The notes under the pieces were generated by a model, which worked only from the letters and a program-made list of their open reading frames with translations, was not told the DNA's origin and did no database searches. From Pratylenchus scribneri (lineage: Eukaryota; Nematoda; Chromadorea; Rhabditida; Pratylenchidae): a stretch of DNA of 64,000 nt. Shown piece by piece: positions 1-12,300 of this stretch. The position numbers were made by a program, and so were the translations under genes. Where the stretch lies: NCBI GenBank assembly GCA_030063045.1, contig JAQSEB010000173.1, positions 1-64,000 on the forward strand, read 5' to 3'. Position 1 is the stretch's first letter; each line of letters opens with the position of its first letter.

Positions 1-366
1 CGTTTGAATTCATTTTAATTTGACAAAAATTTGTTTTAAATATAATTTTTGGCATCATATAAACTATAAAGCTCATTGAAATATTTAATTAGATTCAATG
101 GATGAAAATCCTCCATCCCTTTCGCCTAAAATACTTATAAGCATTTTCGGGTTTACATTTGAGGGAAAAATAAAGAAGGGGAGGGCGAAATGGAAGGGGG
201 ATATCAGAGTGATTTTATAATTATAAGGTATGTACGGTATGGTATGAAAAAGAATGCAAGACTTAAAATTCGGGCACACAAATTTCGATATATATTAGAT
301 ATTATTTTTGAATGTATCTATTAACAACTGAAATTAGCATAAAATAATTGTAATTTAATGTTTAAG
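1..366. other. Non-coding sequence before the first myosin exon in the window
   Basis: AT-rich sequence with no supported exon. It ends in a 3' splice signal (tttaag) just before the first myosin exon, so it is most likely the tail of a myosin intron. Confidence 0.6.
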
Positions 367-3300
367 AGGCTGATAAGGCGTCAAAAATGTACGGCGTTGA
401 CGTGGAAGAATTTCTGAAAGCTTTGCTGAAGCCTCGAGTCAAAGTCGGGAATGAATGGGTGAACAAAGGGCAAAACATGGATCAGGTCAATTTCAAAACT
501 GAATTATTGATTATTTATAATGTTTTGGCTTTCAAGGTTGCCTGGTCCGTCGGTGCAATGTCCAAGGGTTTGTACACTCGCATTTTCCATTGGCTGGTGC
601 AAAAGTGCAATGTGACATTGGCCAAAGAAGGAACGAACAAGGACTTTTTCATTGGTAAATTATAATTTTTTGCTTAGAGGAAAGACTAATTAACATATTA
701 CTTTTTTCTTACATTTATGATTTTTATGATTAGAAAATCTTTTATAATCAGCACGGTAATCAACTCTTTATATCCCAAAATGGGTTTAGAGATTTTGACT
801 TTTTACTTTATAATTAGGATTTATGACTAATTCCCAAAGTTCCTAAAAATCTAATCTTCAAAAATGTTGATAATCTCTAGCAAAATTTCATTCTGGCTTT
901 GGAAGTTTATTGAAACAATTTATAATTAAATGTAAAATTTAATTTTTTTCGTAATAAAAAATACAATTAATTTTATTGCAGGTGTCTTGGACATAGCCGG
1001 CTTCGAAATTTTCGACTTTAACAGTTTCGAACAATTGTGGATTAATTTTGTGAATGAAAAGCTACAACAATTCTTCAATCATCACATGTTTGTGTTGGAA
1101 CAGGAGGAATATGCTAGGGAAGGCATTGAATGGACATTCATCGATTTTGGTCTCGATTTGCAAGCATGCATTGAGCTGATCGAGAAGGTGGGATTTTCTA
1201 ATATTGGTTGAATTGTGAAAATAATTTTAATCACTATACCATCTGTTCTGTTTAATTCCTTCTGGTGGTTAGAATAATTCCGCCTGGTTAAGAATAATTC
1301 CGCCTGGTTAAGAATAATTCCGCCTGGTTAAGAATAATTCCGCCTGGTTAAGAATAATTCCGCCTGGTTAAGAATAATTCCGCCTGGTTAAGAATAATTC
1401 CGCCTGGTTAAGAATAATTCCGCCTGGTTAGAATAATTCCGCCTGGTTAAGAATAATTCCGCCTGGTTAAGAATAATTCCGCCTGGTTAAGAATAATTCC
1501 GCCTGGTTAGAATAATTCCGCCTGGTTAAGAATAATTCCGCCTGGTTAGAATAATTCCGCCTGGTTAAGAATAATTCCACCTGGTTAGAATAATTCAGCA
1601 TAGTTAGAATAATTCCGCCTGGTTAAGAATAATTCCACCTGGTTAGAATAATTCCGCCTGGTTAGTATAATTCCGCCTGCTGGCCTCTCTAGAATTGACT
1701 TCTAAAAGAGAATATAAAGAGAATATTTGCTATATTACTTTTTAACCCAAAATCCAATTTTAGCCAATGGGCATTATTGCCATGTTGGACGAGGAGTGCA
1801 TTGTGCCAAAAGCTAGCGATCAAACATTGGCGTCCAAATTGGTTGAGCAGCATTTGGGCAAACATCCAAATTTTGAGAAGCCAAAACCGCCAAAAGGAAA
1901 ACAGGCAGAGGCGCATTTTGCCATGCGCCATTATGTAAGTTTTGGGATGGGATTTTATTAACAATTTGCATTCAAATTTAGGCTGGCACTGTGCGCTATA
2001 ATGTGACCGGTTGGTTGGAGAAGAACAAGGACCCTCTGAATGACACTTTGGTCAGTTTGGTTTGAGGCAGAAAATGGATTTAAATATGAAAATTAATAAA
2101 ATAAAAGCAATTTTTATCCAAAATTTAATTTTTTTAACCCACAAATAGTCATTGACTTCTAACAAATTAGAAACCGGTTTTAGACCCTAAAAACCTTATA
2201 CTTATACCATGCCAATATTAGTAGATATCATCGAAACGCGTCTTTTGACATATTCATTTCTTAGTTTTTTAAATAGAAACAGAGCGAGTTAAACCTTCCA
2301 ATTGTTGGTTTAAACCACTTTAATTTTGAGCCAAAATCTGATATTTTATATATAATACCATTCGATGCGTCTCGATGAGTTTACAAATTGGTATAAGGTT
2401 TGTAGGGTCTAAACCGGTTTATGATTTATTAGAAGCAAAAAACTATTTTTGTGGTAAAAATGGGTAAAAATAGTTATTTTTTACTTAACTAAATTTGAAT
2501 TTATTTTTATTTTTGTATATAGGTTGGCGTGTTGAAAAGTTCGAAAGACAACACATTGTTGGTGGATTTGTGGCAAGATTATACAACGCAAGAAGAGGCA
2601 GCAGAAAAATCCAAAAGTAAATTATTCAAAAATTGAGTAAATTCCAAATTTCCTTTGATTTTTAAGAGGGCGAAAAGGATGCCAAAAAGAAGAAGGGCAA
2701 GGCCGCCTCCTTCCAAACAATTTCCATGATTTACCGTGAATCGTTGAACAATTTGATGAATGTGAGTAAATTCTAAATTCATTGTCATTAGAAATTAAAT
2801 TTGCCTTTGGGGAATTGTCAAATTTTATATAATTTTATTAATTTTGGATGGAGTGGTCGAAAAAAATTTAAGCTAAAAAATGTTTTGTATAGATGCTGAA
2901 CCAAACGCATCCTCACTTCATTCGTTGCATCATTCCCAATGAAAAGAAACAATCTGGATTAATTGGTTAGTTATTAATTAATTCGTTCATTAAACATTTG
3001 AAGATGCCGCCCTTGTGCTGAACCAATTGACTTGCAACGGTGTGCTCGAAGGCATCCGTATTTGCCGCAAAGGATTCCCCAATCGAACACTCCATGTAAA
3101 GAAAATTGAGGGGAATTAAATGTTACATTTTAAAGAGGGCTTATTTGGGATAATTAATAACTATTTACAAAAATGTTGAATGGCAGATCAATATTTTTGG
3201 ATAATTTTAATTAAACATAATTAAGATATTGGTATGCCTATCCGCTATATCTCTTATAAATTAGCAAATTTTGAATGAGAACTTAACAATTTTGTAGTTA

Positions 3301-6300
3301 TACAAATGTTAAAACTTCAAAAACCAATTAAAAATTTTAAATATTGTGGAATAAAAAAACTAGCATTCGGAAATTGATTTTACCTTATCATAATCACTTT
3401 CTTTGGCCATTAAGAAACCAAGCCAATTCAGTTTTTACCTACCTGTCTTAATAGTTTACTATATTTTTTATTCATTTCTTAGAGGAAGTTTTTTAATTAA
3501 ATGTGTTAAATCACACAACACTTAGTTAATATAAATTTTATCAATAACTATGCCACTGAAATTCATATTTATATACTTTTATTCATAACATAAATTAGCC
3601 TATAGAATTCCTATTTTTACTTATAGCCCGATTTTGTGCAACGTTATGCTTTATTAGCAGCGGCTGAATCTAAAAGTTCCAAAGAGCCAAAGGCATGTGC
3701 TGCTGCAATGTTGGCTCGTTTGGTTAAGCAAAATGATTTGAACAATGACCAATTCAAAGTTGGCAAAACAAAAGTGAGAGATTTAAATTAAATGTGAACA
3801 AATATTTTTAATTAATAAAAATATTCAAAACATTTGGGATTAGTTTGATTGGAATTATTGTAAAATGAACTTTTGCTGATCTCGAATTCCGAACTTTGAA
3901 ACTTGAATTCCATCAATTTAGGAAAGAGGGAAACTTATCCAAAAGGCTTGTTCTATTCGCTATATAATTTAAATCTTCTATTAATGATCCCTTCCCATTA
4001 GAAATCCCCTTCCTCTCTATTAATAACTCCCCTTATTAGAGGGTTTCTAAAAATAAGTGACCCCCCTCCCTCTATTTGAAACCCCCCTTTATTAATAATA
4101 ATAACCCCCTATAGAGGGTCTCTGAATAGTAACCCCGGGGTTATTAATAGAGGATTTTACTTTATTCTATGACACATCTTATAATCTCTTTTAATATCCC
4201 ATGGGGAATTATTTTTCGACCCTCAAATTATGGCAAATTAGAGATCTAATAACTCTTATGTAAATATTTTTGAAGAAATTATAGCGGATTTTGTAGTTTT
4301 AGGGAAATAAAAAATGCAATAAGTTTCAAAGTTTGCATCATGCCCAGAGCTTATAATTCATAAAATTTTAACTAGGGAATTAATAGAGGGTGGAGTATTA
4401 AAAGAGGTAAATTAATGAAATAAAATATTCCATTTTCATTTTATAAATTATATAGGTATTTTTCCGTGCCGGCGTTGTCGCCCACGTTGAAGATTTGCGT
4501 GATGCCCGTTTGGCCCAACTGATCACCGGATTCCAGTCCCAATGCCGATGGTATTGTGCCATGGTCAGTGCTAATAATTGGAATAAATTACCATTAATTT
4601 CCTCTATTTCAGAGTGAACTTGCCCGTCGTCGAAAGCAAATTGTGGGTCTTCGTACAATTCAACACAATATTCGCTCATGGCTTTCATTGCGCACTTGGA
4701 CTTGGTTCCGACTCTATACGTACGTTTGTTTAATTTAAGGGAGTCGTAGGAACTTATAAGAAATTTACAATTTTAAATTGGAATAGACCAACTTGGTACC
4801 GTTTATTATAACTTATCAAGGGCTGAACCAAATTCAATGGCTTTAATATTAAATTAAAGAGTAGATTTTTTTGCTGATTTTATTAAATTGGATAAGAAAT
4901 TTTTGTGAAGATATACCTTAGAATCTTTTTAAATGTCCTTTAAAGTGGATTAGCGAAATTTTCAATGGTTTTTTTGGGAAACTCTATCAATTCGGGATCA
5001 TTACAAATAAAATTAATATCATTAGATAGCCAAAAGTCTGTATTTTAGTTTGATAGAAAAATCATCAAAATTAGATCAGTCTTAACTCTTAAATGAGTTA
5101 TAATAAAAAAAACCGCATCAAGTTAGCTTGCTACCATATAGGGACATACTAAAAGAACTACTTAATCACTAATAGTTTAATTTAAACTTATTGGTATATA
5201 ATTTTTTAAATTTTGATTTGAACCAGTCAAATTTTCTAAAAATTAATTATCTTTCCAATAAAATTCAATTTTTACATTTTTTTACAGCAAAGTTCGCCCA
5301 CTTTGTGTCAAGGGCAAAGCGGAAATGGCAATGGAGAAGGTGGAAGAAGCATTGAATGCCGTCAAGGAAACACTTCAAAAGGAACAAGAATTAACGGCAA
5401 AATTGGAGAAAGAGGCCAAGCAAATGGCCGAGGAAGAAGCCGAACTGAAAAAGGAGTTGGAAAAATCATCGGGACGATCACAGGAAGTGCAATCAAGGAA
5501 GGAGCAACTTAGTTCAACAAAGGTAAAAAATATTAGTTTTAATTTAATTGAGTGGGATTTTTTAATGAGATTGGAACAATTTGATAATTAATTAATGATA
5601 TTGTATCGGTAATTAGGATTTGCAGAGCCATTCATATCGGGTGAACCTTTCGGCTTATATAATATTTGTAATAATTCCCATGAGACGCATCAATTCATAT
5701 TTTATCATTTGGCCTTAAATCGAATTATTAAATCATTTAAATTCTGATTGGCTATTCTCAAATAAAAAAAGGCAGATTAATAATGGCTAATTCATATCGG
5801 GCTAGCCCAACTTTTTGATTGTTCCATTTGTCATTGTTTATAATAACTCATTAATGAATAAACCAATTTGATGATATCAAATAAAGAATAAAATATTGGC
5901 TATCCAATACATAATATTAAATTTTACAAATTAATGAATTTTGCCCAAAAAAACATTAATTTCGCCAATCTAGAGTAAAGTTTATTTTAAATGTTTTAAA
6001 GGCATAACTCAATCAATTTTTATTAATTATAATAAAATTAATATTATACAATAGACACTGCTAATCTGAAAATCATCAAAATTGGTTCAGTGTTAATAAG
6101 TTATCTAAGTTTGGCCCGGCGATAAATTAGGGTACACATCCCATCAAATAATTTTAATTTTTTGGTCCTAAAATCGAATGAAATAAGCCTTTTAAAGCAA
6201 GAATACCATTCTCCAAATCAAAAACAGGCAACCCAATAGTGGCTAATTCATATTTCTAATAAAGTTTATTCGTCATCATATTATTCTCTTCATAAATCAT

Positions 6301-9300
6301 TCTCTTCTCATTATCGAATCCAATTCCTTCCTCCATTCACCCTTTCAATCAATGTTTTTTTTGGTAATCCGACACTCATTTGATTGGCCATTGCGCATTC
6401 CCATCTAAATTTCCTTCTATTGTCTGGTTTAATTGAAAGAAGCCGCTCGCCAATCGCACTTTCAATTGGCCCATTTTCCAGCCTACGACAAATGGCTATC
6501 AAAGTTGTTCCACCCACCAATTAGCCTACATTCAATTGTTGGAATGGAAAAGCATCTCTAAAAATCATCCATCCATCAAATCAAGAGAACGTAAAAAAGA
6601 CCCAAACGACTAATTCATAGCCAATATTTAGGCTAAAAAAATGAATCCAAAATCTGACCACATTGATCAAAATTCATAAAAAAAATGCACTGAAAATAGA
6701 GTTCGAAAATGGCAACATTTCCGCTGGCCAACGGCTGAAAATCACAACTTGAAAAAAGCAGAAATAAAATCGGAGAATACAAAATTATAAAAATTCTTCA
6801 AATCCCTAAAAAATTGCCCGAAACACACTTCGAATCCTTCTTTAATTACCACCCAATTTTATCAACTTCAAAAAAACAAAAACATTCCATCCATTGAATA
6901 CCTCATCCAACTAATATTTCATTATTCTATTAATAATCTCCTCTCAAAAAAATGTTCACCACTGGCATAAATAGTATGATGCTAGAGCAAGAGCTTGTCA
7001 GAGTGGAGGAATTGAAGGCCAAATTGGCCAATCTTATTCATAGAAAGGTTGAGTTGATCTCATAGTTTATATTAAGGCATTACTAATCTAAATTTTGAGC
7101 AAATATTTTTAGAAAATAATAAATACCCAAAAAACTTAATTGAATGGATATGAATTACATTAATAGGCTGGTTTTATCATTCATTAAGTATCGCCAGTTT
7201 AATTTTAATGAAAAATATTCATTTTGTTAAAAACTATTCCTGGAACATTTTTGAAGCTATTTGAATTGATAATGTCGAATAATTACATATACCTAAGCCT
7301 TGGTTGGAAAGTAAGCTTGCGCCCCCAATTGTCGGAGGCTAGTTGAACGCAGACGGGACAGGAGGAACTCAATTTTCGTGTCCGGGGATATTGTATTTCG
7401 GGAACGGGGATAGTGTGTTTTCGGGAGAGTTAAAATGATCAGGGGTGAAAAAATGAACCCATAGGGGGTCCTTAATTAATTTTGCTTCCCATACCCCTAC
7501 GGGGACGGGGGTACCCTATTGGAAAGTGTTGATTTTGTAAAATAATTTTTTCTTCGACAAATTCATATATATTATTTTCAGGAACAATTGGAATCGGAAT
7601 CGGCACAAGTTACGGCACAATTAGCTGGCGAAGAGAGCCGGGCCATTGAAATGCAAAAGGCACGGAAGAAGACGGAACAGGAATGCGAATCATTGCGAAA
7701 GAATATGACGGAATTGGATGTGGGCTTACGGAAAATGGAGGCCGAAAAACAGGCTAAAGATAATCAAGTGGGTTTTTTGGGCTGGGAAATTAAAATATTA
7801 TTTTTAAAATTTAAATTAACAATTTTAATTTTTAATTTCGAGGATTTGAAAAATTGCCAGAATTTATTAAAAAAATGTATTATTTTTTATGGGAAAATAT
7901 TTAAAATGGCGAAAAGTTTAATGGTTTGTCCTAGACTCTCAAGCCTCAAACCATATATCCATTCGATAGTGCACCTCAAGACAAGACGCATCGAATGGTA
8001 TATAAATGGTAATGGTTTAATTGGTTTTAAAATCCATAAGATGGTTTAAATGGTTTAAACCCTTAATTTTTGTTCAAACTAAGACAAAATATACTCCCAA
8101 ACGAAGCATCTTGACGAGATCTATCGATTGGGTATAAGGTTTGAGGCACTAAAAAAAACCACTAAACCCTTAAAATCTTTTCGCCATTTTCAATACTCTT
8201 TTCGTCAAATTAATATCCATTTTTAAATTAATTTGCCATATTTAAAAATTTTATAAAATTGGAGAAGAAAATTATTAGTAAAATTCGGATTGAATTTAAA
8301 AGAATTATTTTTTAAAAAATTGACCAATTTCTTAAGCTCCGAACATTGGCCGACGAAACCCATAAACAAGAGGCCGCACTGAACAAATTGTCTCGTGAAC
8401 GAAAACAACAACAAGAATTGGCCGCAAAATTGCAAGGCGAATTGCAAGCTGAAGAGGAACGAAATGCGCAGGAGAAATCGCATCGACAAAAATTGCAATC
8501 CACAATGGAATCGGTGGAAAATGAAATGGATCGGGAGAAGCGAAATCGGGCTGAAGCCGAGAAAACGCGGCGCAAATTGGAAGGGGAAGTCCGAATTGGA
8601 CGCGAAAATTTGGAAGAGGTAAAATTTGGTCATATTCAAAAATTGCTAAATTCAAAATATTTTAATTAATTTTTACTAATTTTTTCTTATTAGATGGGAA
8701 AACAGCGCCAAGACTTGGAGAACAGCCTAAAGCGAAAAGAGGCCGATATGTTCTCCCTTTCGGTGCGATTTGAAGAAGCACAATCCCAGGCGGCAAAAGT
8801 GCAACGACAAGCACAGGTATTGGCCAAAATTATTGTATTTATTTACAATTAATTCAGTGGTTAAATCTTCAATTTCTTCCAATTCAACTTTTATTAAAAA
8901 ATATTAAATATAATATTTACATTAGTAAAAAAATAGAATAGAATTTCCTCTGTGGATAATCTTGATCTTGAGTACTATATAATTAATTTATTTAAATGTT
9001 GAATCTTTAATACTAAAAATATGAATGAAAATAATAGCCTTTTTCCTTCATAAAAACAATTGAGGGGAATGGTGGTCCTTTCTCCTTTCCTTTCTATAGA
9101 AAAATATTCCACTCCTTCTCATATGGCGAGATGGCCGAGCGGTCTAAGGCGCTGGTTTAAGGCACCAGTCTCTTCGGGGGCGTGGGTTCGAATCCCACTC
9201 TCGTCAGCAAATTTTTTTCGCATTAAAAATGACTTTTTAATAGAAGAATTACTAAAATTGCTTCTTAAAAATTAAAATAAATTTTTAATCTTTTTTTCTA

Positions 9301-12300
9301 AAATTTTAAACATAAAAAATATTTTTCCAATAGGAAATGGACGCTCGTTGCAAAGAAATTGAAGCTGAATTGGAGGCGGAACGCCAGGCCCGTTCTCGTT
9401 CGGAACGTTCCAAAAATGACAGCCAATATGAGGCGGACGAATTGCAAGATCGACTCGATCAGCATGCACAAGCCACTCAGGCCCAATTGGAGGCAAACAA
9501 GAAAAAGGATGCGGAAGTGGCCAAATTCCGTCGCGAAATTGATCAGCTCAAATTGACTTTCGATGCACAAGTTACCGCACTTAAAAGTGAATTTTGGGGA
9601 ATCTGCCAAAAATTTTAATTTTAAAATTTTATTGATAATTTATTTTTAATACAGACAAAATTTTTCCTATAAAATACCTGCTGGATAAGGCTAATAAACA
9701 CGAATTGGGATTCAACCCTCAAATTTAATTTAATTCTTACTAATTGATTTTTAAAATATTTTATTTTATGAAATATTGGATTTTTAATCAAAATTAAATA
9801 GCATTAAATTCACTTTTGCGTAATAATTTTTAATCAAACAAATACCTTCTTTCCTATATAATATTTGAGAATTAGGATTGTTAAATAATCCAAAGGCCCC
9901 GAATTTTTCGTAAATTAATTTTGAATTTAATTTTTGAAACATTTTAATCAAAATTAAATATAATTAAATTCGCATATCAATAATAATTTTTTGGTTATTT
10001 AATTTTAATCAAATAGGAATTTAAGATTGCAATAATAAGTATAAATCTTCGATTGTTCTAAAATTAAATTTTGAATTTATTATTTTACTTAGTTTTAATC
10101 AAAATTGAATATTTTCAAATTCAAACATTCATTTTAATATTTTCAAATTTGTGCAGAGAAAGGCGGCGCCGGTCTCACCGAATTGCACGAACAAATTGAC
10201 CAAGTTCAACGCCTAAAAAACCGTGCCGAAAAAGAGCGTGGTGCTCTGCAACGTCAATTGGAAATTGCTCAAAGCCAATTGGACGATGATTCGAAACAAA
10301 GAATGGAACAGGAAAGACGTGGAAAACAGCTGGAAGGACAATTGTTGGAATTGCGCCTTAAAACCGATGAGCAGAGTCGACAATTGCAGGCAAATTTTTT
10401 GAATAATTTTGGGTCCAAATTTGCGATGGATTTAATAAAATGAAAACATTTTTGCCTCTCTAATTACCATATTTCCTCTATTAGAAGACCCGGGACTTAT
10501 AAGTAAGCCCCAAAAATGGGCAAAATTTGGGATCTAACTCTTTTTTTCCCGTCACCTTTTTTGAACAAACTAGTAGTGTTTTTTAAAGAGTCCAATGACA
10601 CTAAGAAATGCAATCAAAAAGTTAATTATATCAAGAGAGTACTCAAAATCAAGGTTCTACTTCAATTAGAGAGTGGGCTTCTAATACAAGGAATACGGTA
10701 GATGCAAAAAATAGTTTCTTAATAAAACTTTTTTTTAAGAAATTAAGCCGGCATGGGTTCTATAATGCCAGGGCAGGATTAGGGTTATTGTTTGGCCATA
10801 ATGGTATTTGAGTTATGGCCATTTTTGTGTGCAAATTTGTTTTTTGGCTTATAATTCAGTGAACAAAGGACCAATTTAAGTGATCTAAAAGGCTAATAAT
10901 TATTTTGTGTGTGGATTATTGAATGTCATATTGACCGAATGACAGAAAAAATTTGGCCAAAAGCTATGAATTTTCAAATTTACACCAAATTAGGGGCAAA
11001 AAGAATGCGAATTAGGGAAGCAATAACAGTTTAAAATACCTAAATTGGGTATTTCAATTGCCAATTTTTAGGAACTCCAATTCTCCAAAGGCCGACTCCA
11101 ATCCGAAAGTTCCGACTATGCCCGCCAATTGGAGGACTTGGATGCGCAAATGACGGCTGCCTCCCGCCTCAAATCCCAATACTTTTCGCAAGCGGAGGAA
11201 TTGAAGAGGGCAGCTGGGGAGGAGGCACGCGAAAAGCAGGCATTGAGTACTCACGTCAAAAATTTGCAACATGAATTGGACCAATTGAGGTGAAAATTTT
11301 ACAAAAAGTGGCATTTTTTTTGGCCAAAACATTTTTATGGCCATTAAATTTGCTAATTAATAAAATTATTAATTAATATAATGCTATTGGATTGGCCCAT
11401 ATTTTTGTCATATTGTATTTTTGTAATGAAAATTTTTAATTAAAAAGAGAATTTTAATTCGATAAATTTTACAATTCGTAGATATACCAATTTCTAAAAA
11501 TATATTTTTATGTTATTTTTTAATTTTTTTCAGTAAAATTAAAATTTTTTACAATTTTTTTTCGATGGATTAAATTTTAAAATTATATATATGTTACGGC
11601 CAAAAGTGGAAATCGGCCAAAACTGGTTTTGGCCGATTTCCACTTTTGGCCGTAACATATATAATAAATGAAATAAATTATTAATTTTTATTATTCCACT
11701 AATTAAAAGCCTAGGACAATAGCAAAATTTAAAATAGAAAATGCTAATAAATAAATTAGTCTGAAATTTGCTCCATTTTGGGTACTTTTAAATTTTACAA
11801 TCGACAATTTTTCTATTAATATATTAATTTCCCGTAAATATCTATTAAAACCCCATCTTTACTAATTCCCCAGTATCGGCTTCTTTTAGAACTTAATTAA
11901 AAAAATGTATTACATTTTGTTGTTCCCTAAAGCTCTACAAAATCCAATATAATTTGTTCAAAAATGTTCACAAATTAAGGAGTTGGACACTAAATTTTAC
12001 CAATTTTTAAGAGGTTGAAAAATAATTCCCATTGGGTATTAAAAGAGTATTTACGTTATAATATTTTTATAGAGAAACATTGGAGGAGGAAATTGCCAGC
12101 AAATCGAATATGCTTCGCCAATTGACCCGAGAACAGGCCGAGGCCCAGCAATGGCGATCAAAATTCGAGAGCGAAGGACTTGTGCCAGGTAACTAATAAT
12201 TAATAAATAAGGACCGAATTTATATTGATATCAATATTTTCAGTTTGGGAACTTAGATTATTTAATCCGACGAAAAACATGTTTTATCTATGTTTTTTTT

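Noticed and set aside
1269..1680. CRISPR-like regular repeats
   Set aside because: The units are contiguous tandem copies without unique spacers, in a eukaryotic intron.
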